A stretch of DNA of 64,000 nt from Hymenopus coronatus (GCA_030762935.1 CM060900.1:386841132-386905131), one strand, 5' to 3'; shown: positions 23,331 through 36,449, counted from the first letter of the stretch. Numbers and translations: made by a program. The notes: generated from the sequence alone by a model not told the origin.

Positions 23331-26300
23331 GGATACAGGGGGGGGTGTTGCGTTGATGGGTGCATGTCTGTTTATGAGGAATCAAATATTGTTTTGCCCC
23401 TATATAATGTTGATGGCTGCTGGGCCTACTGTTCAAGATTATCTACTCATTAAAAAGAAAGCTCACAATATAAGGAAACACAGAAGTACTTTTTAGCGAT
23501 TTTAGTAAAAAATGTGATTTGTGGTGCAAACAATCGTCATACATTAAAGTGCTAATTTTAAATGTTTGATTCTGCCAGGACAGATGTAAAACATGTTTTG
23601 AAAGCCATTTTAAACCGTTCAGCTGATTAAATGTATGTAAACTTTTAAGCCTGTTTTCTCATGTTCATTTTTTCGTTATTCTCCCATATACAGGATTTAT
23701 TTTCTGCCACAAAAATACTTCTATAGGTCTGAAACATTTCTCCAACGAACTTCAGAATGTCTGCAATAAAATCGTGTATTAGAATGTTGATATCGGTCAT
23801 GGTTTAGTTTAAAAATAACATAATCATACCCTGCTTTTTCTCAGTTTTTTCACTTTGTGATATAAAATATATTTCAAAAACCCCAATTAAATATGGGAAA
23901 CTTCCAATCAAACGTGTTGTTACACAGGTTTTAAGGAATTTATTTTTTTAAAAAAAATAACACCTTGGGTATAATATTTGTCGGAGGAGATAGGTTTTGA
24001 ATTTAATTAATAGACCCAGAATGACTTTACATATTGTGTTGAAACGTAGTATTGATACTTTTATTTTGCTAGAAAATTCAAAGCTCTAGCTGCAATACTA
24101 TATAAAATGGTTTCTAGTATTTCGGCGTCCCCTTAACCTGCATGCTGGTGTCCACACGCTGTACTTCTTTCACTGTGACTTTACTGCCACCGTTTTCTCA
24201 AACCAGCGATGTGTAGATGCTCGGAAACTGGCAGCAAATTTGCGTTGCTATAGGTGCGTGAGGTCTAGAGGTGTGCAGTTTTCCCGTCTTCTCCAGCCTG
24301 CTTCTGCTTTCTTAGGCAACACGCGAAACATTTGTCGTGGTGTGAAGGGAGGCAGTCATTTATGTTCGCCAACACTCCCGTCAACACTGTCTAGTGCGAT
24401 CAACACCTATCAGTTGCTCTGATGTTCGTATGGGACCTGGAAACTTACTGGATGTTTACAGTAGCTAAGGTTTGTCGTCCATACCATGAGATGTCTCTGC
24501 ATACTGTAGAGATTAGAAGTTGAAACCCAAACGCTCCTTATCCTGACTTAAGATACGGTATGATATTCCATATAAACTCTTTAGTAACCAGAATAAATCT
24601 TTCTTAAGATTTTTGGAAAGTATTACAAAAGGTTTGAAGCAGAGAGAGGAGGGATGGAGGGACACCTATGTTTTTGTTTGTTTCTTGATTTCTTTTGTTT
24701 GTTTGCTTTTTTGTTGCTTGTTTTTAATTTTCTAGGAAAACAAGACAGTTGGTTTTAGTATATCTCAGTATGTTTATGAACAAAAAAGTGTTTAAGAATT
24801 TTCACTATGGTTTCATTTTACTATGTGGATTATATTATAATCGAAAGCTGTAATGCTTAAATGCTTCCTAAATGGGTATTTTGAAAATCTGTTGTAGGAA
24901 TAAACAAGTGAGCAAAATGGTATCTAATTTTTCGTAGCAACAGCTGAATTAAGTAGCAGTTTAGAGGCTAGGATCTCTTTTCGTCGCTCAATAATATTTA
25001 AGGTTTAGGCAGTGAGCTATTTTCTAAAATAAGGCGTTGAGTCACTAACATATGGAAATCCCGAAGACCTACATAAATGTCACTCGCGTATAAACAACAA
25101 GGCTTTCGCGTGGGATTCTTCGCGGCAAGTGGTAAGTGCTCAATGTCACTATCAAAGTCCGCATTGTGACTAAGCGCTTCCTTTGAGATGTTACACTTAA
25201 AGTGAACTTCCAGGACTTACTGCTATCTTTATTTTTTAAATAAATAGTTAGGCTTCTTTAACAGACAATTTTAAGAGACAGTCCTGACAGAGAAAACGTG
25301 ACTAAATATGCTCTTGCGGAAGTCGACAGTAATACACATAATTGATTCGGTGCTGTTATTAAGAGTAGTTATAAAAGAGAGTTGAAGCACTAGATAAGGG
25401 TAATAAGTCAGTATGCTAGAGATGCTGAGTAACGAAAATGTCAGGATCTAAAAATTGCTTCAGTTCAGTTTTATAATTACCTGTTTAGACCATTAAATTA
25501 TAACTCATCATTAGTATCAATGATATTTCAGATAAATGACACTGAATATACCTAGCAATACTAATTTTAAGATAATTATGTTTTGGAATGCCAGGGATGT
25601 TGCGATCTAAGTTGAAGTAACCCCATTGTTCCATGAAGAGCAGTTAACATAAGTAAATAGTATGCAATACTAGTATTTGAGCTAAAAAGTAACAATATTT
25701 GCAAAGAAGATGACCATCTCAACACATGAAAAACACTAACGACTTGAATGATGCTTTTCTTATATGCTTGTGATGTAATTAAACTAGCATTGGAAATAAT
25801 CACGAGTTCTGCCGTGCGATACCAACTCGCATGATTTTGTACGCTGCAAGCATGTGTACATGCAGTGGGTAAACACAAGACAGCAGAGATCGACTCTCTT
25901 CATCTTATAGTGCGTTGTGTGTCAGTTTATAATGTCAGGAACAGAAAGCGACTCAACACGGAAAGCATCGTCTCTTACATTTGCGTCTGCCTAAGAGGAA
26001 TCCTTCTTAATTATAGAAAGTGGCGGAATAAATGTCTAGGTTGCACAAAAGCTGCAGCGTCATTACGCAACTCAACTATGACAGTTACCAAGGAAAAGAA
26101 CGTGTCTTTCAAATTGAGTTCGATTCCAATGAATTATCAAGATCGCTGTTTATATCCATTACTATAAAAGTGAAAGCCTTTCGTTACCAATTAATTCCCA
26201 TAATGTTGACAATACAATGCGATTACTATGTATTAACTCAGTTAAGAAATTTGTTTAATTATGTAAATATTTAATAATTTGCTTAATCTTTTCAATTATT

Positions 26301-29300
26301 TGTGTTATGACTACCAATTCCCACCAAACCTACGAAAATATGTATATGTTCTCATTTAAAGTATAAATATTAATGCAAGAGACCTTTGAGAGCAATTATT
26401 CTACCAATAATGGACCTAAAATAGGTGCATTGACCTATGACATGTAAATTATGTATCTCAAACATTAAATATTACACACTGCCACAGCACTGAAGGAATT
26501 ATCTGTTCTTGCTTTCCACGCAGTCGGTCGCGCAATGCAAGCAGGCCATTCGTGGGAGTATCGAGTAAATTTTCTGTCTTTGTTTTACTCAAAGGGCAAC
26601 CAATTGAGACCCATGACTTATGATTTGTCTTAATGCCCTTATAACATCTTTATTTTTATCCCCGCATTTTTCGATCGCGGAGACCCTGAAAACCTGGGAT
26701 TTAGAGCTTCTAAGTCCAGTGAAGATCGAATTTCAAGATTGGTCAAATCGATTTTCCATCAATGGATTATTCTGAAAGTTTTATCCGTTTTACGCATTTT
26801 ATGTGATCTCTTTTTTAACCTGAAGCTATTTTTAATATTGGAATCATGATTAAACCTCAGTAGCAAAGCCACTAGTTAGATGCACAATAAAACCTTCATA
26901 AAATGATTGTGTGATTGTAACGTTAAACGAACATTTTTAGTTTTAGTATTACAATACTTTTCAAAGGAAAAAAGTAGGATGATATTTTAAATTTAATCCG
27001 GACAGAATTTGAACTGCTCTGTAGATAATCACCTTGACCTTATGTTTGAACTTCATGCATAACTATTGAACAAAGCCGGGTGGTTATTGTAGCTTAAAGG
27101 AGACAAAGAGAATTACAATATATCATCTCCATTTACATATTTTGCAGTGGATTTACGTTCCTACTAAATTAGTAATATCATCTGGAAGCAATTGTCAGTG
27201 TAAACAAACGTGCATTTGGTATATTCTATAATCAAATTAGGTTATCAGTAAAGGGTACACTGTGCCACAACATGACAATTAAGGAGAGTGTAGAGAGAAA
27301 AATTAGGAACAAAATTGTGATTAAATCTAATATACCGGATAGGGAAAACAATATACTTGAAATGACTGAAAAAGATATCCCATGGAGTTATTAATATATC
27401 ACTTATCTGGAAATTTAGCATATAGTTATTCAAAGATCACAGATTGTAAGCCATATGAAAATTTACTCCACGGCAAATGTACAGATTTCCCTTCCATAAT
27501 AATGTTAATGATGATTAAAGAATTACAAACCTGATATACACGATTTCTGTCTCCACATAGGACTCTTTCACAAGTAGAGAGGGTTCTAGCAGATATACTT
27601 TCAAATGAAAGTAAGTTTTGGGGTGATATGCTTTTTATTGTTGTAAATGTGTTCTGGAATTTAATATTGTGAAGAAAATGTACTGAATATTGAACGACAA
27701 CTGACTCTTTATTACATGAAATGTCGATTCTTTCATCTCACCAAGGAAGCAAAAATGAAAGGCAATCATCAGGCTGTAAAATTGTCCAGGAGGTTGTCGA
27801 AAGTTACAAGCAGCTGACTTTGGTGTGAACAATTTTACCTGAAGAACCAAACACAGCAAATGGTAATAATTCTTGAACAAAGTTAGCTCCTTATTCATAG
27901 GAAAAAATACTGTAAAATTTAAAAGTAATAACGCAGTGAATGTATAAACCTATAAATAGTAGTTTACTTTCTTCCTCTCATGTCATTTTACAACCTGTTA
28001 GTGAGATTATTGTCTTGTGTTTTTGCGATTCATCGTGAGAATGCGTAGTATGCGTGATTAAGTGCATTTAGTACTGTGTTCTGCACAGCTAATCGCAATG
28101 CTATCTATGCGGCGGGTCACTTGAACCACTGCACTGATCGCATTTTTCCTTCTATTCATTATGAAGCTATTTTAGTGGAAAATCTAAAACGGCCACTTTT
28201 GAACAAACTTGACATTTTCAACAAATCTACGCTTAAGCGTCATTTACTGCGAATAATAAGGATTTCAATTAGCGATATCATACCAGAAATGTTGATAACT
28301 ACTTGTTCTTCTACCCATGCCGTGTGTGCGCTACGGTCGGAAATGTATATCTAAGAATTGTTTAGTGCTTTGCTGTGTTCTTTTTCGAACGCCGTAGTCG
28401 TGGGTCTTTTTTATGGTTTTTATTCCTGAGCTTGAATGTCTCTCGAAACTCATACAGGTAATCCTAACGTCTTCTGTATCGCAATAAAAATTGAATCTTC
28501 TTGATGTGTTACTGGGATCCTGACAGGTGCTCAAACTCGCCTTTTTCAGACGGTTTGCATAGATCCAAGGCCTTTCGAGGCTATTGAGAAATGAAATATA
28601 GAGAAGAAGGAAGAAAAATGAAAAAGCCCTATAGTGAAAGGCTCTTGTAACTGCCCTTGCCATTTTATTACTTTTGGGTAACACTTGGCCCTTCTCACAC
28701 ACTACAGCGTAAGGCATTTCCCACCCTCCATCTAGCGAATAGAAAACGTACAGTCACATCCCGTTTTTTGCTCCTCACACTTCTGAAGTGGAGGAATAAA
28801 TGGCTTAGAGAAGTATCTAACAAATAAGGGAACATTTATTTTATTTTTAGAGCTCATTTTCTTTGGAATATATGTATAATGGTTATTAACAGTGGGAAAC
28901 TGATTCCCAGTATGGATCAGATGAGATAAGTTGGATCGCTCGCGCAGCTCCTTGCCGAACAGGGTTGCCAATTTGACGGATTTTCAAGTTGTATCACAGC
29001 AAAAATTTAGTTTTGACGTATGACGGATTTGTTGACGGATAATATTAGAGATTATTAATTAATGTTATATTGGCTTCCTTTACAAAAAGCTCACAAATGT
29101 AAATCTTTGTATATCTGCAAGACAGTGTTAATATTACATATATTGCTCTGGCACATACATATTAAACTACATATCTCTGATATGTAATGTTTTGACTATC
29201 GAATTGGTCTCTGAAGACTATTATGTTCATATGCAGGAGCAATATTTGATTACCTCTTTTCTTTTCTTCCTAGTGTTCTTTGAGTTCCAGTAGCATCCAA

Positions 29301-29310
29301 GATTTTATAA
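23331..29310. other. unassigned DNA, no gene seen
   Basis: Nearly 6 kb without a recognised gene, SINE head or shared repeat. Frames of 80-128 codons (for example 25576-25878, 25865-26167, 27635-27898, 28076-28354, 28331-28717) have no family signature. A GC-richer block near 24120-24430 and another near 26480-26720 stand out slightly and could be low-copy conserved non-coding DNA; nothing supports a firmer call. Confidence 0.4.
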
Positions 29311-29319
29311 ACATATCAT

Positions 29320-29990
29320 AGTTGGCTCTTTGCTTATTTTACTTGGGACTGCGATAAGAATACAAGCAGTGTTTGGCTTATTAAACCTTTGAGAGAATGA
29401 CTATTGTAAATGCATTGATTTGACTGTTGCCTATTGAGCCGTTGGAAGAGCGATCAAAACACCAGCTATGTTTGACTTAATGCCTATTGAGCCGTTAGGA
29501 GAGCAATTGGAATACAAGCAGCGTTTGACGTATTACTTATTGAGCCGTTAGGACAATCAGAATACAAGCTGTGTTGGACTTGTTACTTATTGAGCCGTTG
29601 GGACACTCAGAATACAAACTGTGTTTGACTTGTTACTTATTGAGCCGTTAGGACAATCAGAATACAAGCAGTGTTTGACGTGTTGCTTATTGAGCCGTTA
29701 GAACAATCAGAAGACAAGCTGTGTTGGAGTTGTTACTTATTGAGCCGTTAGAACAATCAGAATACAAGATGCGTTTGACTTGTCACTTATTGAGCCGTTA
29801 GGAGAACAATTGGAATACAATAAGTGTTTTGTCTTTTTACATATTGAGCCGTTAAGAGAAAAATCAGAATACAGTGTTGGACGTGTTGATTGTTGAGCCA
29901 TTGGGGGTACGATGAGACTACAAGCACTTTAACTTCTTACTTACTGAACCGTTTGTCCGTTAGAATAGCTCTCAGATTAAAAGCAGTCTT
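29320..29990. repeat. minisatellite, about 11-12 units of 50 bp
   Basis: Units carry TATTGAGCCGTTAGGA, CAATCAGAATACAAGC and GTGTTTGACTTGTTACT. GAGCCGTT begins at 29436, 29489, 29542, 29592, 29642, 29692, 29742, 29792 and 29846, so five consecutive spacings are exactly 50 bp and the outer ones 53-54. A diverged unit begins at 29895, and further degenerate units continue on both sides. No coding potential. Confidence 0.92.
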
Positions 29991-30329
29991 TTGCTCAGTG
30001 TTTATTCAGCGCTTGGGAGAATTAGCGTAGGGCAAGTTGTGTTTCACTTACTGAGAGAATGTCCGGAGTAACAAACAGGTTTTTAGTTGTTAAGAAGTAG
30101 GGAATTGTACCCTTTTCATTAATTATAGTACCTTAATGAAGAATATACACAGCTAGTGAACTATAGCTAATCGGCCTAGATTCTTACTTGAAACCTTAGA
30201 ATTTCCTTGGAATGAAACATTTAATCAAATCTGCGAATTGGGAAGCATGTTTGAAGCTTCTATCTAATTCAGAGTAGCAAAATAGGATAAATTAATCATT
30301 TGTCTTTTGTCATGTCTCTGTGCTTTAAA

Positions 30330-31185
30330 ATATCTGATGTGTTCAATTCTCTGCATATCTGTAACAAACTATTGTTAATAAGCTTATTATTCTAATTCAT
30401 GCTAAAACATTAGCAGAAACGATGTTTTAACTTACATTCTTAAGTAGGAGGTAAATAAGGGAATACACTAGGCTAAACTGACAGACAAATGTTTTAAAAT
30501 GTGGTTGATATGGGATTGAAATCCGTTTCTTTACGTGGTCAAGCATTGAAAAATGCCCGTATGAGAAGGGTTTGTTTTAAAACAGAAATCAATACCAAGC
30601 AATATCTCGAAAATGGCCAACTGCACGAAAAAACATATGTGAATAAATTGTGTGTTTTATCGAGATCTACATTTTTTGTTCAGTAAGTTTTTGTCTATCT
30701 CTTACGGTTTACCTGTTATGCAAAATTGAAGAAAAATCATCCAGAATAAAGAGGTCTTGAGATGCTATTCCCTGAAAATGTAAGATATACCTTTTATTTT
30801 TCGTGTACATATCTTAAATATAAGAGGTATTAATCAAAGTCGTTACAGCCATTTTTTCCATATAAAGAGTAGTTTGGGGCGGGGGGATTTCCCTGAAAAT
30901 CTTTGTGTCGCATCTTTGGAAGACACCAAACTTAAATACGAAGTTTGGTATTTAAAGGTCTTTTCATTTTTTAGCAATGCTGTCCACAGACACACACGGA
31001 GACACCCATACTCACACAGATGGACCTTTTTCTAAGAATGCTTTTTTCTGGATTCCGGGGGACCCAAAACATGTATTTCCGGTGAAATCTTGGTATCGAA
31101 TTTTTGGGTGCATTGCAATATCTTCTCTATACACTAAGTATATAGCACGTGTAGAGAAAGTAAAAAAGGGAGTAGCTCATACAAT
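30330..31185 (+). repeat. interspersed repeat family A, copy 2
   Basis: The order of blocks matches copy 1: AACAAACTATTG, ACATTAGCAGAAACGATG, AATAAGGGAATACACTAGGC, TTGTGTGTTTTATCGAGATC, TTTACCTGTTATGCAAA, AGTTTGGTATTTAAAG, TTTCCGGTGAAATCTTGGTA, CGAATTTTTGGGTG, ending with GTAGAGAAAGTAAAAA. The frames at 30501-30686 and 30977-31195 are inside it; neither shows a known domain. This is the best preserved copy at the 3' side. Confidence 0.7.
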
Positions 31186-32450
31186 TTCCTGTTAAAACGA
31201 TTGGAATCGATCGAGTGAGAAGGGTTAGCGTGCAGAGGTTTCACTTTTCAGTACAAACAGTAGAGCAAAAGGCAGTTGTATGTTTAATACACAACGGTTC
31301 AATCTTATCCACACGGATAAACCTTCTTGTTACTCACCTAGTTTTGATAACGCCAACGTTGCTACAGAAATAAAAAGAGCGGAATAAATGTTTTTGAAGC
31401 TTAGAGATACCGTTACAACACGAAAGTTATAATTTTAAGCTTATTAGGAGTTGCAGTGTCGTGCGCCCTATCGTAATATATACCAATGTATACAAGTCGT
31501 ATATTCTTGTGCGTGCCTCTATGTGCACACACACCATAGACGCATTGAAGTCACGCTATTTCCCGACAAAATTCCACTTACAGCGTTTTGTAGCTACGTA
31601 TAGATATTAGTAACGAATTTATTATATTTTTTCAGTAATAGTACTGAGATGTGCATAATATTTACTGTATGAAATCCCTTCAGACAATGCATCTATGAAA
31701 CTTGAAAAATCCACAATACATAACATATCTTATCGAAATTTATAGCAGTTATTATACATAATAATAATGGTATTTTTGTCATGTATAAACCTTCAGACTT
31801 GCAAGATTATTTAAATAACATGTTGTTGTCCTAAATTCATTATTACAATAAAAATGAGCTACGTGATTCTTTTTTTAGAACTATTCACATCAGAAAACCC
31901 AACTTTACAGTAAATCATCTTTTAAATAGATCTTTCGTATCATTTTTATATTAGGACTAATTTGTGTAGAAAAAGTATTACTTTACGTACTATTCAAAAC
32001 TCTGATTTTTCAACATTTAATAATCTATTCATCACAATTGCAGAATTATTTCGAAAAAAGTAATGTGACTAGTTTCCTTAATGTGTCTTTAAGAGACAGT
32101 ATAAACAATTTTAAATGCAGTAGTGAAAAATTTTATCGCCTAAAAATTTTGAGTTTGGAAAAGTGTTGCAAAAATGTTTGGGAGAAATTAAGGTTGCGGG
32201 TGTCCATTAATAAGCACGCGTCTGCCGAATTATAGCTTCAGTTACCTGTAGTTAAAGTGCGTCAAGTGGAAAAAGTCATATATTTTCTTAAAGCTTATAA
32301 ACCATATCATTTCATTATGAAACAAAATCATTTTTTAAGTTTTCTACAATATTTGCTGAAATTCCCAGATGTATCCCTTTAAGCTTAAAGTCCTTGATTA
32401 AAGTATCTGCTCAACACGTCTCGGTGATTTTGAATTTCGGTTTGAGTAGT
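31186..32450. other. unassigned AT-rich DNA
   Basis: No gene or repeat recognised; the 65-codon frame at 32038-32235 has no domain signature. Confidence 0.35.
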
Positions 32451-32454
32451 GCCT

Positions 32455-32716
32455 ATGTATGTATGTATGTATGTATGTATGTATGTATGTATGTATGTAT
32501 GTATGTGTGTGTATGTGTGTATTGTGTATGTGTGTATGTGTGTATGTGTGTATGTGTGTATGTGTGTATGTGTGTATGTGTGTATGTGTGTATGTATGTA
32601 TGTATGTATGTATGTATGTATGCATGTATGTATGCATGTATGTATGTGTGCAATGTGTGTATGTGTGGAATGTGTGTATGTATGTATGTGTGTATATATG
32701 TATTTATTTATTTATT
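32455..32716. repeat. compound microsatellite (GTAT)n/(GTGTATGT)n followed by (TTTA)n
   Basis: A GTAT array, then alternating GTGTATGT units, a second GTAT array with GCAT variants, mixed GTGT repeats and finally TTTATTTATTTATT at about 32702-32716. Long Cys/Val/Tyr/Met and His/Thr/Tyr frames on both strands are artefacts of the repeat. Read on the minus strand, the array directly follows the 3' end of the CR1/L2-like LINE at 32717-34700. Confidence 0.95.
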
Positions 32717-34700
32717 CTGTGCAATTGGGTACTACCCGATGGCAGAGTTAAATGTACAAAACTTACTTACAATAATAATCTTACACTTAATAATAGTAAT
32801 ACAAATTAATAATAGTAATTCAACAACCATACTATTTATACATGTTTTTTTGGAATACCTGACTACTATTTCGATTACCAGCATGTTTATAACAGTCACT
32901 ATGAAGCCTCAACATTAATATCTATGATGCAGTTTTTGAGATCCTTAATTACCCCACAAGATTCTCTGTAAATTATCCCTACACTTCTTTAAGATCAGAG
33001 GCCAGTCCTGAAAGGCTGCTAGAGACAATTTATTCGATTCTTCAATGGTGCTATTAACAAAAGAAAATTTTATTACGTCTATTCTGTACATTCTGCTCTT
33101 AATCTTATACAAATGATCCGGGTTTTCTAACCTCTTTTTAACGTCCACCCATGCATTTAATTTAGTATAAACTTTAAATAGTGCGAATAACCTATGTCTT
33201 ATACGCCTAACGTTTAGCAGCTACCATTTATTCTCTTCAAAATCTTTACCTCTCTTTATTAATTTTACAGCCCTTCTGTGTATCTTTTCCAGCGAATCAG
33301 TTTGATTGAACCTGTATGGGTCCCAGCATGCTACTCCATATTCCATAACTGGCCGCACTAAGGACTGGTAGGCAATTTCCCTGAACCTTGCGCTCCCCTT
33401 TTTCAGTATTCTCATTACGAAGTGCAATGTCTTCCACACTTTCCTAGATGTAGAATTAATCTGATCCTTACATCCGGAATTACTTAACAAGCACACTTCC
33501 AAAAATATTTGCAGCTGTTCACCTGCGGAATTTGTTCCCCACCCATATGCTAGCTGTGAAGGACTTTCCCGTTAGTTCTACTAAAAACTATTGACTTATT
33601 TGTTAGCATTAAGTGCCATTTTGTTTGCGGCGACCCACCTATTTATTTAATTTACGTCATCCTGAAGAGCGGTCTCATGCAGGGTATTTCGAATGATATT
33701 GTAAATAACACAAAGATATGAGAACAGTCTTATCTGGTATTTAATATTTATAGTTATATCATTAATAAAGGTAGGAAAAAATAACGGACACAGTACCGAA
33801 CCTTGGTGCACGCCCGAGCTTAAAAAACCCTTCCAGACACTTATTTACCTAGTGTTACTCTTTGTGTCCTCCCTTTCAAAAAAAAATGTTTTTATCCACA
33901 ATACTACGCGATTATCGATTTCTGTTTTTGCTAGCTTTCGGATGAGTAAATTATGCGGCACTACGTCAAAAGCTTTAGAAATGTTCCCTCACCACTGCAT
34001 CATTCCTTTCCCCTGCCTCCACCTCATCTTCCAAATCCTGAAATAATGAAGTTATTTCACTTTCACACGAATACTCAGATCTAAACCCATGTTGCGCTTC
34101 TTTGAAACATTTCTTGTTTTCTAACTCCTCCCGTATGTGTTCAATAATAAGATGCTCCAATACTTTACACACCAGTGAAGTTAGGCTAACTGGTCGATAA
34201 TTAGCTGTTTCTGTTTTAAATGCCCCCTTTATATATTGGAATTACAGTATCGGTTTTCCAGTCTTCCGTTATTGCACATTTATTAATTGGCATGTTAAAC
34301 AAGAGCATTAGATTGTGAACTATGGTTTCTCTCTATGGTTTTAAAATGTCCGTGGGTATATTATTCCGTCCTCTCGATATTCCATGTGATTCTTTTTCGT
34401 AATTTGGATGTCATCATTTGAAAAAGTAATTCTCCACTCTCCCCAATTTCCAGTTCAGAACTCTCATAAAATTATGAAAAACCGATACAAAATTGCAAAT
34501 TTAATATGCTGGTTTCGTCCTTATTATTTACTACAGCAATTTCATTAACTTTAAAGTCTAGGGAGTCCTACTTATTACCCCTGCGTCTTCTCACGTAATT
34601 GTAAAAATCTTTCAAGCTATTATTTTCCCTGTTAAGGATTTCTTCTAAGAACCGTTCCAGTGCTTGCTTCCAATACAGCAGATCAACATTTTCTCATACA
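32717..34700 (-). mobile_element. decayed CR1/L2-like non-LTR retrotransposon (reverse transcriptase and 3' end)
   Basis: On the minus strand the reverse transcriptase order is readable across frames: NYRPVSLTS..CKVLEHLI (about 34205-34145), then QHGFRSEYSCESE (about 34110-34050). LVRPVMEYGVACWDPYR with LEKIHRRA lies at about 33355-33270, and the C-terminal YKIKSRMYRIDVIKFSFVN follows at about 33120-33040. This order and wording fit the CR1/L2 group rather than LTR elements. Many stops and frameshifts break it. Where the catalytic F/YADD should be (about 33713-33721) the frame reads F-S-Y-L, so the active site is lost. No endonuclease is recognised upstream, consistent with 5' truncation. The 3' tail passes into AATAAATAAATA and then the ATAC-type microsatellite. 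Confidence 0.85.
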
Positions 34701-34734
34701 TGTAGCGACGCGAGTACGTCGTAATCCAAAATTT

Positions 34735-35580
34735 ACATTTTTACTTTTTCTACACGTCCTACATACATAGCAGGCACAGAAGGTATTGGATTCCACCCAA
34801 AAAGTCAATGTGGAAATGTCCTTGAATCCAAAAAGAGCATGTTTATAAAAGGGTCCGCGTATTTGTTTGTGTGTGTGTATTAGCGTGTACAGCATAACTC
34901 AAAATCAAAAGAAAGGAAGAAAAAAACTTAAATATCAAACATGGTATTTAAGTTTAGTATCTTCCAAGGATGGGACACGAAGATTTTCAAGAAAATCTTC
35001 CTACCCCATACTACCCTTTACATGGAAAAATTTATGAGAGTTTTGTTTTGCACAAAATGGTTCTAAAATGTTCGATTAAAGTACCGCATACTAAAATATT
35101 TACATGACAAATAAAATGTATATCTTGAATTTTCTGGGAATAGTCTATGAATATCTCTTCATTCTGAATGAATTTTGTATAAGTGGTAGACAAAAATCAC
35201 TCTACCAAAAATGTATATCCCGTCACACAATTTACCATATTCATTGTTTTGTATGTATTCAGATTTATTCCTTGTTATTCGTTTAAAATTTAAATTACTT
35301 ATAGTTTTCTCAAAAACGTACTAATTTTTCGTTTCATCTCTCTTTTGTTTCATTCCTGGCCATGGAAACATTACCAAATTTCAATTGTGCACACAGCGAC
35401 CAGCTTTTAAAAGATTTGACTATCGCTTTAGTATATTCCTTATTTTCCTTCTGTTTAGAAGGAAGCAAGTAATAAAGCAATTTCTGCTAATATTTTTCTC
35501 GATTAGCATTATGTAGATTAACCTTTTGTAAGAGTAGTTTGTTTACAGATCAGGTAAGGAAAGTCGGGAATGGAATACAT
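34735..35580 (-). repeat. interspersed repeat family A, copy 3
   Basis: On the minus strand: CTGTAAACAAACTACTCTTA, GCTAATCGAGAAAAATATTA, AAGCGATAGTCAAATC, TTGTGTGACGGGATATAC, ATTCAGAATGAAGAGATATT, CAAACTTAAATACCA-like block, GTTTGATATTTAAG, and ACTTTTTGGGTGGAATCC near the end. It sits immediately beyond the 5' limit of the CR1/L2-like LINE, in the same orientation. Confidence 0.65.
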
Positions 35581-36047
35581 CAGATTTGTTTGATAAGTTC
35601 TATTTGTAAGATCTCCTGTTATTGATGCTTTAAGGTGTAAATTATCTCCCTGAGACCAAAGATTAAGTAATAGTACTACTTATTAAGTTCATAATCATAC
35701 AAGAATTGCGTCGCACAGTCGCAAGGGAAGGGTGACCGTACATGGTCTCTGAAATGCTTAATTTAAAGTGTTACTACGTACCTCTATTTTACATATATTT
35801 AGAATACTGAAGACGCGCACGCACACACATACACTCACAAGCTACACCAGAACTGACCAATAAAAGAAATAACTCTCTGATATTGGCCATTCATGCACTT
35901 TCACTCACAACTACACCCAAGTAATAGCACATATAGATAACATATATAAAATACATCTATACATATTTACACAAATATCTCATCTGTTAGTGCACTCATA
36001 TATCAATATATCTATACAATATTTCCTCAAATATCTCATCTCTTAGT

Positions 36048-36072
36048 GCACGTACTTCCATTAAGTACGTGC
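36048..36072. other. perfect 10-bp stem hairpin
   Basis: GCACGTACTT and AAGTACGTGC are exact inverted copies separated by five bases (CCATT). The hairpin overlaps the stop codon of the minus-strand Cys-motif frame. Function unknown; may be chance. Confidence 0.5.
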
Positions 36073-36306
36073 CCAGGTTGGCCAGTTTTGACTGTTTAAA
36101 TCAAGTCTCAGCGTGCTGTCCTCCGTCTGTTTGAAGCTAAAACACTTCCGGCAATATTTACGATCATATGCAGGTTTGTAGCATAAATCACATAAAGCAG
36201 AACTCTTATAATCAAACATGATTTGGCTTTGGACAGTGATAGTTGAAAATGTCTTCAATTTTTGAAATTTAGCACCAAATCTGAGAGCTTGTTGGCGAGC
36301 AATCAC
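36061..36306 (-). other. short open frame with a C-x2-C-x9-C-x2-C motif
   Basis: An 81-codon minus frame. Residues about 39-55 read CDLCYKPAYDRKYCRKC, a spacing that could bind one zinc ion. The rest does not match any family I know. Related four-Cys motifs occur at the C-termini of some transposases and in many zinc-ribbon proteins, but the flanking residues do not fit the piggyBac pattern. The stop codon lies inside a perfect hairpin at 36048-36072. It may be a relic exon, an element fragment or chance. Neighbours are family A copy 3 and a mariner. Confidence 0.25.
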
Positions 36307-36449
36307 TAAAGTATTCGCACACTACATGAGCTGCTGTCCTGTAAAGTACCCCGTTTCTCACGAGAGCCTTTCCCTGATTCATGTTAGCAGCTTTCGCGAT
36401 ATGCATTTATTCAATATCCGTATGAGAAGTTTGGTGTGCCTAAGCCTTC

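Larger units (their letters stand above)
35581..36449. other. unassigned DNA with short tandem duplication
   Basis: Contains a CA-rich tract near 35815-35840 and a tandem duplication of about 54 bp (ATCTATACA..ATATCTCATCT..TTAGTGCA at 35955 and again at 36009). A Cys-containing minus frame at 36061-36306 is listed separately. Confidence 0.5.

Noticed and set aside
18870..29990. CRISPR-like arrays at the two minisatellites
   Set aside because: Units are contiguous with no unique spacers, there are no Cas-like genes, and the context is animal genomic DNA.
32394..32918. 174-codon Cys/Val/Tyr-rich frame that could be mistaken for a cysteine-rich secreted protein
   Set aside because: The bulk is GTAT/GTGT microsatellite, and the same array gives equally long frames in the other phases and on the other strand.
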